Of a DNA stretch of 64,000 nucleotides, positions 54,232 to 64,000 are shown in pieces (positions within the stretch are counted from its first letter, which is position 1; each line of letters opens with the position of its first letter). The DNA is taken from assembly GCA_009829735.1 (NCBI GenBank), contig CM020619.1, positions 22,407,554 to 22,471,553 of the forward strand, given 5' to 3'. The position numbers and the translations under genes are program-made. The notes beneath the pieces were generated by a model. It was given only the letters and a program-made list of their open reading frames with translations, searched no databases and was not told the origin of the DNA. Source of the DNA: Pyropia yezoensis. Its lineage: Eukaryota; Rhodophyta; Bangiophyceae; Bangiales; Bangiaceae.

Positions 54232-55023
54232 CGTCGTCGCGCCCGTGGCGGGCGGCGCCCCACTCCCCCCCGCCCCCCCCCCCACGCGGGCGACCGCGGG
54301 TGCGGAGACGGTCCCGGGCGCGGCGTCCCCCCTCCCTGGAAAGGGCAGGCCCAGCTGCCGCCCCGTGCGCACCATAAACAGCGCAACACCGAGGTAGCCC
54401 AACAGCAGCAGCGCCCGCCCGCCAAACCCTGTCGCGGACGCCCACCGGGGGCGGGCCTTGCCCCACTCCCCGCCAGCGCCGCCGCGGACAGACAGGCGGC
54501 GCGCGCCGTCGCCGCCGTCGCCACCGCCACCGCCACCCCCGGTACCGCCCCTCCCCCGCCGCCCGTGGCCCGACTCACCCCCGTCATACCCCCAGTCCGA
54601 CTCGTCCTCCCCTCGGCTGCCCGCATGGCGGTGACGGCGGCCGTTGGGGGCACGGCGGCCGCTGCCGCCGCCGCCCCCACCCCCGCCGCCGCCACCTCTG
54701 CTGCTTGCCCCGCCGCCATCACCGCCACCGCCACCGCCACCGCCGCCTCTCCCGTCGCCACGACCACCGCCGCCGCTACCGCTGCCCCCATCGTCTGCGC
54801 GCCCACCACCGTCGGCGCCGCTCGACGTGTGTCGCCGGCGGTGCCGCCGCTCCGCCGCCTCCCACCGCTCCTCCCCCCCCCCGCTAGGGGGTGAGCGGTC
54901 GCCCAGTCGCCGCCCAGCGACTGGGCGGTGGTCTGGGGTCCCGCCGCCGCCCCGCCGGGGGGGGCGCTCCCGCCGGGAGGGGGACGGCGCAGACGCCGCG
55001 GCGACCAGCCAGGAGGTCAAGCC
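52478..55023 (-). CDS. GT61-type glycosyltransferase (DUF563/EOGT-like), frame broken in a poly-C tract
   Basis: Likely Golgi or ER glycosyltransferase of family GT61, which transfers xylose, arabinose or GlcNAc in other eukaryotes. The C-terminal catalytic region shows HYATRILFLHQVL, SWHHGLLAAVVYPAVPSFRLRD, LLYVTRSGGQRTF and the hallmark GVHGAQLAASIFLPSGAVLVEIFP. The N-terminal part, from ATG 55023 (MGLTSWLVAAASAP), is a long Gly/Arg-rich cytosolic tail and a membrane anchor ALLLLGYLGVALFMV, giving a type II protein with an Ala/Pro-rich stem. The two parts lie in different frames; they meet at a C tract (plus-strand G run, about 53925-53938), where one inserted or deleted base separates them. 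An assembly error or a real frameshift are both possible. It is divergent from the GT2 gene. Confidence 0.8.
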
Positions 55024-55090
55024 CATGGCGCACACAGGGAACAGGGGCCTGGAAAGGGAGGTCTGAAGGGAAGACAAGAGGGAGGGGGAA

Positions 55091-55114
55091 GGGGGGGGGG
55101 GGGGGGGGGGGGGG
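55091..55114. repeat. 24-nt G homopolymer
   Basis: Uninterrupted run of G, 70-90 bp upstream of the GT61 start codon. Together with neighbouring G runs it could form a quadruplex; run length may be unreliable in the assembly. Confidence 0.8.
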
Positions 55115-55621
55115 AGGGGGAATGGAAGGGGGATCCCGTGGGTCCTCCCGCGTGTGGGGAAAAGGCGGGCGCGCCGGGGGCGAGCACCTCGCGCACCAGG
55201 CCTGCACTAGCACCCCTATGGGCAAAAGGGAAGAGAGCGGCCAGCGGCGACGCGCACGGCGCCGCCAACGCCCCGTGAGCGGCGGGATGGGGTGGAAGCC
55301 GACACTGCCCGCTACAGAGGGGGGGGGGGGGGACACTGGCCGGCTGCCGACCCCCCCGTCACGCCCGTCGACGCGCCCACGCGGCCGCAGCGTACTGTAC
55401 ACGTGCGGGAAGCGCTGCCGGTGCGGCGGGCCCCCAATGACACCACCCCCGTCCAGGGAGGGAGGGCGGTCTGGGTGGGGGGACGGCGGCAGCGACAGCG
55501 CCGCGGGGCAACGGCCGCGGTGGAGGGGAGGAGTGGGGGGGAGGGAGCGACCGCCCGCCGCACCGACGCGGTGAGCCAAGGTGGGCGGCCGCCTTCCCTA
55601 CCCCTGCCCGGCTGGTCCCCT

Positions 55622-55641
55622 CCCCCCCCCCCCCCCCCCCC
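55622..55641. repeat. 20-nt C homopolymer
   Basis: Uninterrupted run of C on the plus strand. Same caveat on length as the G tract. Confidence 0.8.
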
Positions 55642-57177
55642 GCGGCGGGAGAGCGGGCTGGCTCGGCATATTGCGGTGGCCGGCAGGGGCGGTCTCTATG
55701 GGGAAGGGGTGGTGGGAGGGGAGGGCAGGGGGAGAGGTGGCGCATTCGCAGCGAGAGAGAGGGAGGAGAGGGGGGCGGGCGCGCTTCGGGAGTAAAGGGC
55801 GGAGCAACCGACAACACCTCGGGCAATGGCCGAATGCAAGCCGCCTGTGGGGGAGACCGCGAAAAAGCCTTCATTATTTTGTATAGCAACGAAAATTGAT
55901 CTATAACAGTATGGGAATGTCTACTGAGAAGAAGTGATTCCTATTTGACGGACTTTGACAAGGCTGACCTCGCTCCAGGCGCAGTGGCGGACGCCTCTCC
56001 CGTGCGGGTCCGCTCTGTCCAAGCTGGACAGTGGTCCCCGCGAGGCCGTCAAGAACAACAGGCGGGAGGGGGCACAGATACATACGCAACCACTGCAGCC
56101 CAATGAGGAGCAACGACCCAAACGCTTCTGCGCATGGAGCTATTGCAAGCGGTAGATATCCGCCTCATATGGCGCGCGCCGCGACGGGCGCGTGCTGCCG
56201 CCTCTCTCAGGCGACAGCCCAAAGCTGCCAGCAGTTCCCCGTGCACTTGCAAGCCGTGAACCGCCGCGCCGCGCCAACCGAACGCCCCTCCCCGCGCAAG
56301 CAGTGCCGTTCACCGCCAGTATCCACTCCCCGCCTCGGAACACCGTCTGCAAACGCCCTACGGCACAACGGCACACTGCCCACTGCAGCCGCCGAGCGGT
56401 ATTCGTGTTTGTTCTTTGTCTGCATATATACGTTTATCCATTCGTTTTTTAGCTTGGTAAAGGGGGCCTCACGCCTGACTTCACTTTCGCCTCTTCCAGC
56501 GCAACGCTCCCCACACGCACCCAACGTCCACTAGTCCCACAGCCTCTCGAGCGATTCACTCCCTCTGTACCCACCCGTGGAATGTCGGAGAAAGAGGGAA
56601 GCGCCTTTTCCTTGTTTTGGCCACCACGGAACGCAGAGGATGCTGGACACTCATAGGCGAGAGAGACAGGTGCGGTTTAGAATGGACGGACGGGCTGCAC
56701 GACGGTGGGCGGGCCACCAAGCTGGGCACCAGTAGAGAGTGGCCGAAGAAATCCACTCGGACGCGGTGATCACCCGTTTTTCTGGGCGACACCTCTTGCC
56801 GTCCAGACCCTCCCGCCTACCACCCATCACCCCCCCCGCAAGCCCAACCGATGTCTCCGTCCTTTTCCCAGTCACCAAGCCCCCTTCTGCCGCCCCCGGA
56901 TGCCGCCGCCACCCCCGCTACCACGCCAAGCCGCGCCAATGGCGTGCGCTTCACCTCGTACACCCCGCTGGACCGACGGCCGGCGGGGTGGAGGGCGGCC
57001 CGCCGCGGTGGCGACAGAACGACAGGCTGCACTGCCGGCGGGGGCGGGGGCGGGGTCGGTGGTGTGCGGCCGCAAGTCCCCGGCCGTCGCCACGGCCGTC
57101 GGCTCTCCACCGGCGGGCGAGGCGGGCGCGGAGGGCGCGCTCTCGGTCGCCGACGCGGCCGCGGCGACGGAGGCCGC

Positions 57178-57308
57178 CGTTCCGCGGCGACGGAGGCCGC
57201 GTTCCGCGGCGACGGAGGCCGCGTTCCGCGGCGACGGAGGCCGCGTTCCGCGGGGCGACGGAGGCCGAACGTTCCGCGGCGACGGAGGCCGCGTTCCGCG
57301 GCGACGGC
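57178..57308. repeat. 22-bp minisatellite, about six copies
   Basis: Units of GTTCCGCGGCGACGGAGGCC plus GC repeat with small variants (one copy has an extra G, one reads GAAC). Because 22 is not a multiple of 3, ORFs through it cycle frames, which makes spurious Arg/Gly-rich ORFs on both strands. Confidence 0.85.
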
Positions 57309-58129
57309 CGCGCTCAGCACGGCACCGCGGACAGCAGGACCATTGTGGACCGCCGGGCAGACATAAAAAACACTGTGAAATCTCTGCAAACGCCCGCACA
57401 CTACGTTGTTTCGAACAGCTGTGGCAGAGACTTGTGCGGTCGCTCTCTTTCCGCCTCTCGTGATCCTCGGCCACCCGGCTGGGCGCCCGCCTCGGCCTTG
57501 CTTGCCTCGCTCTCGTGATCCTCGGCGGTGTGCCGGCCTCAACCATGCCTGGCGCGAATGTCAGCCATTGTGCGTAGGCGTGGACCGGCATCGCCCCAGG
57601 CCCGCCTTTGCCCGCCACTTCCATCCCCCCGCTGGTGCCCCCGCTCTCCCCCTTCCTCGGCGGCGGGCCTGCCGCACGCCGGCCGCAGGGGGTGGCGGGG
57701 TAGCGTCTCTCCGCCGTGCATTTCTGTCGCCGCGTGGTCGTCGCTGCCGTGACGTCAGTCACCCGGTTTTGGGCCACCGACGACGCTCTCCCTTCCCCTT
57801 CCCCCTTCCCACCTTTCGACGCTGCTCCTTTTCTCGCGACTTGTTGGGAGGGGACGCTGGTCGTGGGGGCTGCCACATTCTAGCTCCCCCCCCCCTCCCC
57901 CCCCCCATTTCCCCACTTATGCTGTTGTCCCCGCCGTTGCCGTTGGTGTAGTGTCACGATTGTTGCGGCTGCGGTGCAGAACCCCGTGCGCACGGCCTTC
58001 CCTCGCCCCCCGCTTCACCCTCTCATTTTTTTATCGCTGTCCCTGTCGTTTTCATTGGTGTCGTGGTGTAACAGTTGCGGTTGCGGTGCGGCGGTGGGTG
58101 CGCACGGCCACACGGGTGGTCGCTGGTTC

Positions 58130-59722
58130 ATGGACGCTGGGGGAGGTGGGGGCGACGCGACGAGACCGGGCGCTGCAGCTCTGATAGGCGTCGGTGGAGC
58201 TCCTGCAGTGGTGGCTGCTGGTGGCGGAGGCGGTGGTATTGGCGGCGGCGGCGGCAGCGACAGCGGCAGCGGCGACAGCTGTGGCAGCGGCGCGGCTGCT
58301 GTGGGCGTCGCAGCGCCGACCGGGGCCCCCTTGCTTGACACACGCGCCGGCGGGCGCCCTATCCCTCTCCGCCGGTCTAGTGGTGGCGGCGGGGGCGACG
58401 GCGGGGAGCGCCCCCCCGCCCCAAGTGGCGGCGGCGGTGGTGGCGCCCCCCCTTCTAGGGCGGGCATGGCGCCCGTCCTGGCCGCTCTGGCTGCCCGCCT
58501 CGGCCGGGCGCTCCGGTCGTTACGCCCCCCGTCCGGCGTCCGCGGCCTGCCGCTGACACCCCTCTCCCGCCCCGCCCGTGTGTCGCTGACGGTGGGCTTC
58601 ACCCTGTACGCGTCGCTCCTGCTGACAGCCACCTATCGCTCGCTGACGGGCGGCGGGTCGGCAGCAGCCGTGGGCGCTGCGGGTGCCCTTCCGTTGCTGC
58701 CCCCCATTGACACTGAGACGCGGCGGTTTTGCTCGACGCGTGCGCTGCAGCCGCCGCTGGGTGGTGGCCGCATCTCCCCCACCGCCTCGTCCATCAAGGC
58801 GCAGTACGAGTGCGGCTGCCGCCAGCCCGATGTATACGAGGCGGGGGAGAACCCACGGGTGGCGGTGGTGGTGCAGTCGTTCAACCATGTGAGGAATATT
58901 GGCGCCCTTGCGGGGGCGCTCCTTGCCGCATCGGCCATTGAAGAGGTTATTGTGTGTGAGGACGGTTCGACAGACGGGTCGCTGGAGGCGTGGACAAAGG
59001 CCCTGCAGGGGGTGGCCCACTTTGTGGTTACAAGCAACGACCTCCACGAGGTGCGCTGCTACAACCGCGCGCTACGGATGACGAGCGCGGACTTTGTGGT
59101 GCTCCTCCAGGACGATGACCTGCCGCCAGCGTCGAGCAACTGGGTGACGGCGGGGACCGCCCTCTTTGACGCCGACCCCGACCTGGACGTGCTGTCTGGG
59201 TTCATCGGCCAGCTGTGGGACTCGTCGGGGGCGGGCGCTGAGTTTGGCGAGTCCCAGTCGGACCACGGGGGCCTCCGCCGGGGCCCCACCCAGCGGATCC
59301 CCACCGTCTCCCCGGCAACTGGCGCGCCGTTTATGTACGCCGAGTGTGGCTGGGCGGCGCCCCTGTGGATCCGCTCGTCGGCGGTTCGCCGCACCGGCGG
59401 GCTGGACATTGACCTATTTGCGGCCGGCCAGCCGGGCGTCTGGCAGGACTGTGTTATCAGCTACGCGGCGTGGGCGGCGGGCGGGCGGGTGGGCGTCTAT
59501 GACGCGGGCTTTCGGCGGGGCGTGGGCGGCCACGGCACCACCCGCGGGTCGGGGGGCGCGGAGCGCCGGGCAGCGGTGTGGCTCAAGGCTCGCACCGCCG
59601 TGGACGAGCGCTACGACAGGGCGCACGTGCGGGAGCTGGCGGTGGACCTCAACCACCGGCTGCTGCTGCCACGCTACCCGGGGGGGGTGGGGGCGCGTAA
59701 CGAGACAGCGGGCCGGCGTTGA
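58130..59722 (+). CDS. GT2-type glycosyltransferase, type II membrane protein, about 530 aa
   Basis: Predicted Golgi glycosyltransferase with a GT-A fold. I chose ATG 58130 (MDAGGGGGDATRPG); the frame is open upstream from 57974. The Gly-rich N-terminus is followed by a membrane anchor (VSLTVGFTLYASLLLTATY, about 155-175). The catalytic domain starts VAVVVQSFNHVRNIGALAGAL, with VIVCEDGSTDGSLEAW (nucleotide-sugar binding) and the metal-binding acidic motif VVLLQDDDLPP. A later GLDIDLF and WQDCVISYAAWAAGG segment matches the acceptor-side region of GT2 enzymes. Substrate is unknown; cell-wall galactan or protein glycan synthesis is a guess from the likely red algal host and the GT61 neighbour. 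Confidence 0.85.
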   Translation: MDAGGGGGDATRPGAAALIGVGGAPAVVAAGGGGGGIGGGGGSDSGSGDSCGSGAAAVGVAAPTGAPLLDTRAGGRPIPLRRSSGGGGGDGGERPPAPSGGGGGGAPPSRAGMAPVLAALAARLGRALRSLRPPSGVRGLPLTPLSRPARVSLTVGFTLYASLLLTATYRSLTGGGSAAAVGAAGALPLLPPIDTETRRFCSTRALQPPLGGGRISPTASSIKAQYECGCRQPDVYEAGENPRVAVVVQSFNHVRNIGALAGALLAASAIEEVIVCEDGSTDGSLEAWTKALQGVAHFVVTSNDLHEVRCYNRALRMTSADFVVLLQDDDLPPASSNWVTAGTALFDADPDLDVLSGFIGQLWDSSGAGAEFGESQSDHGGLRRGPTQRIPTVSPATGAPFMYAECGWAAPLWIRSSAVRRTGGLDIDLFAAGQPGVWQDCVISYAAWAAGGRVGVYDAGFRRGVGGHGTTRGSGGAERRAAVWLKARTAVDERYDRAHVRELAVDLNHRLLLPRYPGGVGARNETAGRR

Positions 59723-60554
59723 GGTGGAGGAACGGGGAGCTGGAATTGGGAGGGCGGACGCGGGGGGGGGAGGGGGGAAGGGGGCGCGGCCTCTCCGTGC
59801 GGTCCATTGACTTGCAATCAAAAACAACGCTGTGCTTTCCCGTTTGGGTGCGGGGCGGCGCTGGCGCCTCTCCTGCTGGGCAGTTACGCCCCCCCTTGCA
59901 TATGAGGCGCCGGGGCTCGGCCACCGCCGCCCCGCATGTGCGCAGCTGCACTTGTCCAAAGGCCGCTGCTGCTTGGTTCAGAGCGGCTGCCAAGCGTGGG
60001 AAGAGGAAATGGCAATAACAATGCGGTGGCCTTGTTGAAGGATACACTTCCACGTAGTAACCAAACTTGTACGTCCGACCCCGCGGTGGACTGACAGTCT
60101 GGGACCGTGGTGGACTGACGGTACATGCCGGGGTGGCCAGCCGGCGACCGGTGCGGGCTGCTTCCACGCGCACGGGCGGGCGGGCCCGGCAACGCGGACC
60201 GTGCCCAGCTGTCGGCGCTCAGGCCCCCATCTACCATGTCAACGTCTGGGTGTCACAGGTATTGGCGCTGCGAGCGCAAGTCACAACTCAGGAGGGCAGG
60301 TACACATAACATAGGGTGAGAAGGAATATCCTCACCGAAAAGACGAGGTTACGCTCTGCCGTGGGTCCCCTCCAACTTTCCGGGCGATTGACAATGGCCA
60401 GTTGAGCCTCTGTAGCCCCGCCACCCTCACACCCTCACACCTTGACCTCGCTGGTCGAGCCAGAGCTCCCGCTCACGGCCACCCACCCCCCAACGGCATC
60501 GACGCGACCTGGCCTGCCTCGGCCACCCGCCACTGTCGCTGCGGTCTCGCTTGG
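59723..60554. other. Intergenic region between the GT2 and DUF819 genes
   Basis: About 830 bp. A direct repeat of GGGACCGTGG/TGGACTGACAG-type blocks is seen near 60085-60125. No gene is recognised. Confidence 0.4.
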
Positions 60555-62402
60555 ATGGTGCGTGCACGCGCGGCTGGTGGGCCCCCGTCCAGGCGGCGGC
60601 CCGCCCATGACTGGCGCCCGCCGGCGTCGTTGCCCGCCTGGCCCGTCGGCCCGCTGCTCCCCACGGCCGGCGCCATGGCGCCGCGCCCACCCCACCGCCG
60701 TCTGCCGGTCGCCTTTGTCACTGGCGTCCCTGTTGCTGGTGGGCCACCTCGCCTGAGTGGCCACTGCGCTGTCAGGCGGGTGCCCGCCGCTGGGCCGGTG
60801 GCGACGGGCTGTCCGCAGAGGCCCGCCGCCGGCCTTTGGCAGTCGCCATGGACGGGGCGACCGCAACCCCATGGCCGGCTACATGTCTCGCCCCGGCGGT
60901 CTGCTGCAGCTGCCCGCATGCCCGCCCGCTCTGGCCCCGTGTGCAGCGCCTCGCCAGCCTCCGTAACGCCTCTGCTGGCGACCGCCTTGGCCAGCGCGGC
61001 CATGGCTGTGGGCGCCCCCCTGGGTGCCGCCGCGGCGGCCATTGGGTCGTCCGTCTGGTGCACCTGGGCCATCCTCCTGGCCGCCGCCGCGGGGGGCCTG
61101 GCCGCCGAGTCTCGCACCCGCTGGGGCGCCGCCGTCTCTGCGCCGCTGGTGAGCATGTTTGTGACGCTCGCCGCGTGCAACCTGGGCATCCTCCCCGCTG
61201 TGTCCCCCGCCTACCGCCTGGTGCATACGGTGGTGGTGCCGCTCGCGGTGCCGCTGCTGCTCTTCTCCGCCGACCTGCGGCGGGTCGCGTCGGCGACGGG
61301 GCGGCTGCTGCCGGCCTTTGTGCTGGGCACCGCCGCCACCCTTGTGGGCACCGTCGCCGCCTGGATGGCCGTACCACTGCCAGGCACGGCAACGGCGGCG
61401 GCGGCGGCGGCGGCGGTGGCAGGGACGGCAGCATCGTCGGCTGCCAGCCACGCGGCGGGCCTTGGCGCCCCTGCGGCCGCCGCCGCCGGCAGCGAGGCGT
61501 GGAAGATTGCGGCGGCGCTGACGGCCCGCCACATTGGCGGCGCCGTCAACTTTGTGGCCGTCTGCGATGCGACGGGCGCGACCGGCTCGGCGGTCACCGC
61601 CGCGCTGGCGGCGGACAACCTGGTCGTCGCCGCCTTTTTCCTCGCCCTCTTTGCCCTCTCCCGCGGCCACCGCCCGCGGGGGGAGGAGGGGGTGTCGTCC
61701 CCCCCGCCGCTGGGCGCGCAGCAGCAGCAGCAGCCGCAGCAGCAGCCGCCGCCCCCCCCGGCGGCGGCGCCCACGCGTGCCGCTGCGGTGGCCACCCTGG
61801 GCGGTGAGGAAACGGCCTCCGCCTTTGTGCCCCTGGGCGTTCGGCAGATGGCCACCTGCCTGGCGCTGTCGGCCTGCTTTTGCGTCGCCGCCCGGGGGGT
61901 CCTCGCCGCGGGCCTGCTCCCCGCCGCCCTGGGCGTCGTGCCGACGGTGACGCTGCTGGTGGTGGCCGCCGCTACCGCCGTGCCGGCCGCGCTGGCGCCC
62001 TACCGCGCGACGGGGGGGGTACTGGGGTCGGTGTTGATGCAGGTCTTCTTCGCCGCCACCGGCGCGACCGGCCGGGTGGCAACGGTGGTGGCGACCGCCC
62101 CCGCGTGGGCGGCCTTTTCGGCCGTCCAGCTGGGCGTCCACCTGGCGGTGATGCTCGTGCTTGGCGAGAGGGTGCTGCGAATGGGCCGCGCCGAGCTGCT
62201 CCTCGCGTCCAACGCCAACGTGGGCGGGCCGACGACCGCCGCGGGGATGGCAGGCAGCCGGGGGTGGACGCCCCTGGTGGTGCCGTGCATGCTGGTGGGG
62301 GTACTCGGCTACGCGACGGGCACCTTCTGGGCGCTGGGCATTGGCCACTGGCTGCTGCGTAGCGGCGTGTTACCGGCGGCGGCGCAGTTGTGGGGGCGCT
62401 GA
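60555..62402 (+). CDS. DUF819 family multi-pass membrane protein
   Basis: Member of the DUF819 (YjcL-like) family of about 10-TM proteins found in bacteria and plastid-bearing eukaryotes; transport is suspected but the substrate is unknown. I take ATG 60555 (MVRARAAGGPP); a second ATG is at 60675 (MAPRPPHRR). The first 130 residues are Arg/Pro/Ala-rich, compatible with a plastid transit peptide. Conserved segments: WTWAILLA-like (WCTWAILLAAAAGGLAAES), SAPLVSMFVTLAACNLGILP, VVVPLAVPLLLFSADLRR, a GS-containing ARHIGGAVNFVAV and ALAADNLVVAAFFLALFAL, then SNANVGGPTTAAGMAG near the end. Gln-rich and Ala-rich loops (around 61710-61790 and 61400-61450) expand it beyond the usual length. Confidence 0.85.
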   Translation: MVRARAAGGPPSRRRPAHDWRPPASLPAWPVGPLLPTAGAMAPRPPHRRLPVAFVTGVPVAGGPPRLSGHCAVRRVPAAGPVATGCPQRPAAGLWQSPWTGRPQPHGRLHVSPRRSAAAARMPARSGPVCSASPASVTPLLATALASAAMAVGAPLGAAAAAIGSSVWCTWAILLAAAAGGLAAESRTRWGAAVSAPLVSMFVTLAACNLGILPAVSPAYRLVHTVVVPLAVPLLLFSADLRRVASATGRLLPAFVLGTAATLVGTVAAWMAVPLPGTATAAAAAAAVAGTAASSAASHAAGLGAPAAAAAGSEAWKIAAALTARHIGGAVNFVAVCDATGATGSAVTAALAADNLVVAAFFLALFALSRGHRPRGEEGVSSPPPLGAQQQQQPQQQPPPPPAAAPTRAAAVATLGGEETASAFVPLGVRQMATCLALSACFCVAARGVLAAGLLPAALGVVPTVTLLVVAAATAVPAALAPYRATGGVLGSVLMQVFFAATGATGRVATVVATAPAWAAFSAVQLGVHLAVMLVLGERVLRMGRAELLLASNANVGGPTTAAGMAGSRGWTPLVVPCMLVGVLGYATGTFWALGIGHWLLRSGVLPAAAQLWGR

Positions 62403-62995
62403 GGTTAATGAGGGGGGGGGCGGCGGCACCACCAGCGGCGCAGGGAGGAGATTGGGGGCGCGACGAGCGGAGGTTGGTGCGTCGCAACGCCTCTAGCGTT
62501 GTGCGGGGCTGTGAGCTTTCATTGTAACTGTTTGTGTCTCTGCCATGGTGCTCCCTTGCGCGGGCTGCCGGCTGCGGTCGCTTGGCTGGTGCCCATCGCA
62601 AGAGGCCGCACAGGCGCTGCGACGGCGCCCGACTAGCAGACGGACAGCGGGCTCGCACGCAGCGCACACGTTCCGGGAACGCCCATCACTGAAAGCACAG
62701 CCTACGGTCGTGGGTACCCGTCTGCGCGAGCGCCGTGCGACCCTTCGCACTCCTGCTTTGTGTGGTATCAGCGGTCGCAGGCCGGGAGCATCCGTAGACG
62801 TCCTCGGCTACGTAGAGCGGAGCTGCCGCAGCATGTACCCCAATATCAGCCGTGCCCTCGCTGCTCGTGACAGCCGCTCCCTCCTCAAAACAATGGGCAC
62901 CCTCCCCCCCTGCGACCCCTCTCATTGCGCCATCTCGTTGGCCCTGTGTGACTGCGACCAAAAGCTATGCTCGCCACCACCCTACCCCTGCCACT
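62403..62995. other. Convergent intergenic region
   Basis: Between the stops of the DUF819 gene (plus) and the oligopeptidase gene (minus). A 183-codon plus-strand ORF (62545-63096) overlaps the oligopeptidase 3' exon and shows no domain; I do not call it. Confidence 0.45.
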
Positions 62996-63940
62996 TCATT
63001 CGTGAATGCCGTGCCGCGACAGCAACCATGCAAGTTCAAACGACCGCTCCCGCCAGTAGCGATAACGGTCCGACGCCGAAAAGTGACCCGAAGTGAGGTC
63101 GCACTTGAAGATGATCGGCGCCGCCCGCGGGTCCCGGGTGGTCGCCGCCCGGAGCAGTGCAGCCATCTTGGCAGCCTCCTGTAACAATCACAAAAGTAGG
63201 TGCCCATGAAGAGCTATGTCAGTCCAGCTCAAGGCGCGACCTGGCCAGAAGTGCCTCACGACAAAGAAATGCACACATACACCCCACCCATCCCTGGCAG
63301 CCTCCCAACGGATGCTCCTGCCCAGACAAGCGAATTGCAAGCTTCTAGCTCGCAGTGGCACCAAGAAAGAGCAACCAGCAGAGAATCAAAGGGCACGCAT
63401 AAACGTGAACTTACCCAGTATCCGACCCGTGGGTCATGCAGGCCCGCGGTGAAGAGCACAGCAGGATAGGCCACGCCAGGCTTGACGTTGTCCACAGGCG
63501 AGTACGCTTTGATAGTCTCAAAGTCTGCAGCTACGTTGGGGTTGCCCCACTCCTCCCACTCCCCCGTCGTCAGGGGAATGCTCGCGTCCGCCATGGTCGT
63601 CAGCACGTCCACAAACGGAACACCACCAATCGCGCCGTTGAAAAGGTCGGGCGCCATGTTAAGCACCGCGCCAACAAGCAGGCCCCCCGCAGATCGCCCT
63701 TCGATGGTCAGCTGCGTCGGGGTCGTCACGCGACGCGCCACCAGCGCCCGCCCACAGGTGATAAAGTCGGTAAACGTGAGCGCCTTGGTGCCAAACTTGG
63801 CCGATTCGTACCAAGTGCGACCCATCTCACCGCCGCCCCGCACGTGGGCCACCACAAACACGACACCGCGGTCGAGCAGGGGCAACAGCGTAGACGAAAA
63901 GGACGGGTCAATAGAGATCTCATAAGACCCATACCCGTAC
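62996..63940 (-). CDS. Oligopeptidase B-like serine peptidase (S9 family), 3' exons
   Basis: C-terminal catalytic part of a prolyl oligopeptidase-family enzyme that cleaves small peptides, by similarity after basic residues. Exons on the minus strand: 63940-63415 and 63178-62996, joined in phase 0. The Ser nucleophile is in IEGRSAGGLLVGAVLN, the Asp in LFTAGLHDPRVGYW, and the His in KCDLTSGHFSASDRYRYW of the last exon. DPSFSSTLLPLLDRG and VVAHVRGGGEMGRTWYE are typical of oligopeptidase B. The upstream edge at 63940 follows CTCGCTCCCTGACTGGCAG, a plausible acceptor; the rest of the gene lies beyond 64000. The stop is TGA at 62996-62998. Confidence 0.9.
63179..63414 (-). other. Spliceosomal intron in the oligopeptidase B-like gene (236 bp)
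   Basis: Donor TGG|GTAAGT and acceptor CTTTTGTGATTGTTACAG|GAGG on the minus strand. Removal joins the Asp-motif exon (GYW) to EAAKMAALLR in phase 0, matching the family sequence. It is the clearest sign that the locus is nuclear and eukaryotic. Confidence 0.88.
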
Positions 63941-64000
63941 CTGCCAGTCAGGGAGCGAGTGGGCAACCACGCTCACAAGCGTTCGCACAACGGGAAAGGC
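63941..64000 (-). other. Probable 3' end of a further oligopeptidase B intron
   Basis: Pyrimidine-rich sequence ending TGGCAG just before the YGYGSYEIS exon. The upstream part is outside the window, so the intron is a prediction. Confidence 0.5.

Larger units (their letters stand above)
55024..58129. other. 3.1-kb divergent intergenic region with long G/C homopolymers
   Basis: Upstream region of both glycosyltransferase genes. It holds a 24-nt G run (55091-55114), a G run of about 14 at 55319, a 20-nt C run (55622-55641), many shorter runs and the 22-bp minisatellite. GC-rich ORFs overlap on both strands; none shows a domain, so I call none. Confidence 0.5.

Noticed and set aside
56705..57876. 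Arg/Gly-rich ORFs across the 22-bp repeats on both strands
   Set aside because: Produced by the minisatellite cycling through frames in very GC-rich DNA.
62545..63096. 183-codon plus-strand ORF downstream of the DUF819 gene
   Set aside because: It overlaps the well supported oligopeptidase exon on the other strand and has no domain.
1..64000. tRNA or rRNA genes
   Set aside because: I found no cloverleaf or rRNA-like core by eye; a covariance-model scan would be needed to exclude them fully.

Overview
This is a GC-rich nuclear segment of a eukaryotic alga, most likely a bangiophyte red alga (Porphyra/Pyropia-like; inference). The support is a set of very GC-rich host genes that are mostly intron-free, one clear spliceosomal intron, Golgi-type glycosyltransferases, chromodomain Ty3/gypsy retrotransposons, and an AT-rich plasmid-like insert that reads open only if UGA is tryptophan, as in red algal mitochondria. 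No bacterial gene organisation is seen.

The left two thirds (1-44 kb) is a nest of LTR retrotransposons, all with gag-pol on the minus strand. Element C (1-18548, left end outside the window) is a decayed relative of B. It is interrupted by element A (540-10186) and by an 851-bp AT-rich insert (12957-13807) carrying the C-terminal helicase part of a rolling-circle Rep protein. Two 873-bp tandem units (LTR plus 403-bp spacer, 18079-19824) join C to element B (19825-29201). B is apparently intact, with equal 469-bp LTRs, a 5-bp target duplication and open gag, pol and antisense frames. Element D (30400-41114) is a third family, lightly damaged and flanked by a 42-bp direct repeat. It split an RS-rich minus-strand reading frame. 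Two diverged 587-bp LTR-like repeats (E) follow at 41.5-44.1 kb.

A, B, C and D share one plan: gag, a -1 frameshift heptamer GGGAAAC just before the gag stop, then protease, reverse transcriptase, RNase H, integrase and chromodomain. After pol comes a long ORF on the opposite strand, tail to tail with pol and lying between pol and the polypurine tract. They also share a non-iMet primer binding site.

From 44.1 to 50.5 kb I see no convincing gene, only diverged repeats and small palindromes. From 50.5 kb onward lie host genes: a Gly-rich protein (minus), a GT61-type glycosyltransferase (minus, broken in a homopolymer), a GT2-type glycosyltransferase (plus), a DUF819 membrane protein (plus) and the 3' part of a spliced oligopeptidase B-like gene (minus, running off the right edge). 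The two glycosyltransferases are divergent neighbours and both look like type II membrane proteins, so a Golgi role in cell-wall or glycoprotein glycans is a reasonable inference.
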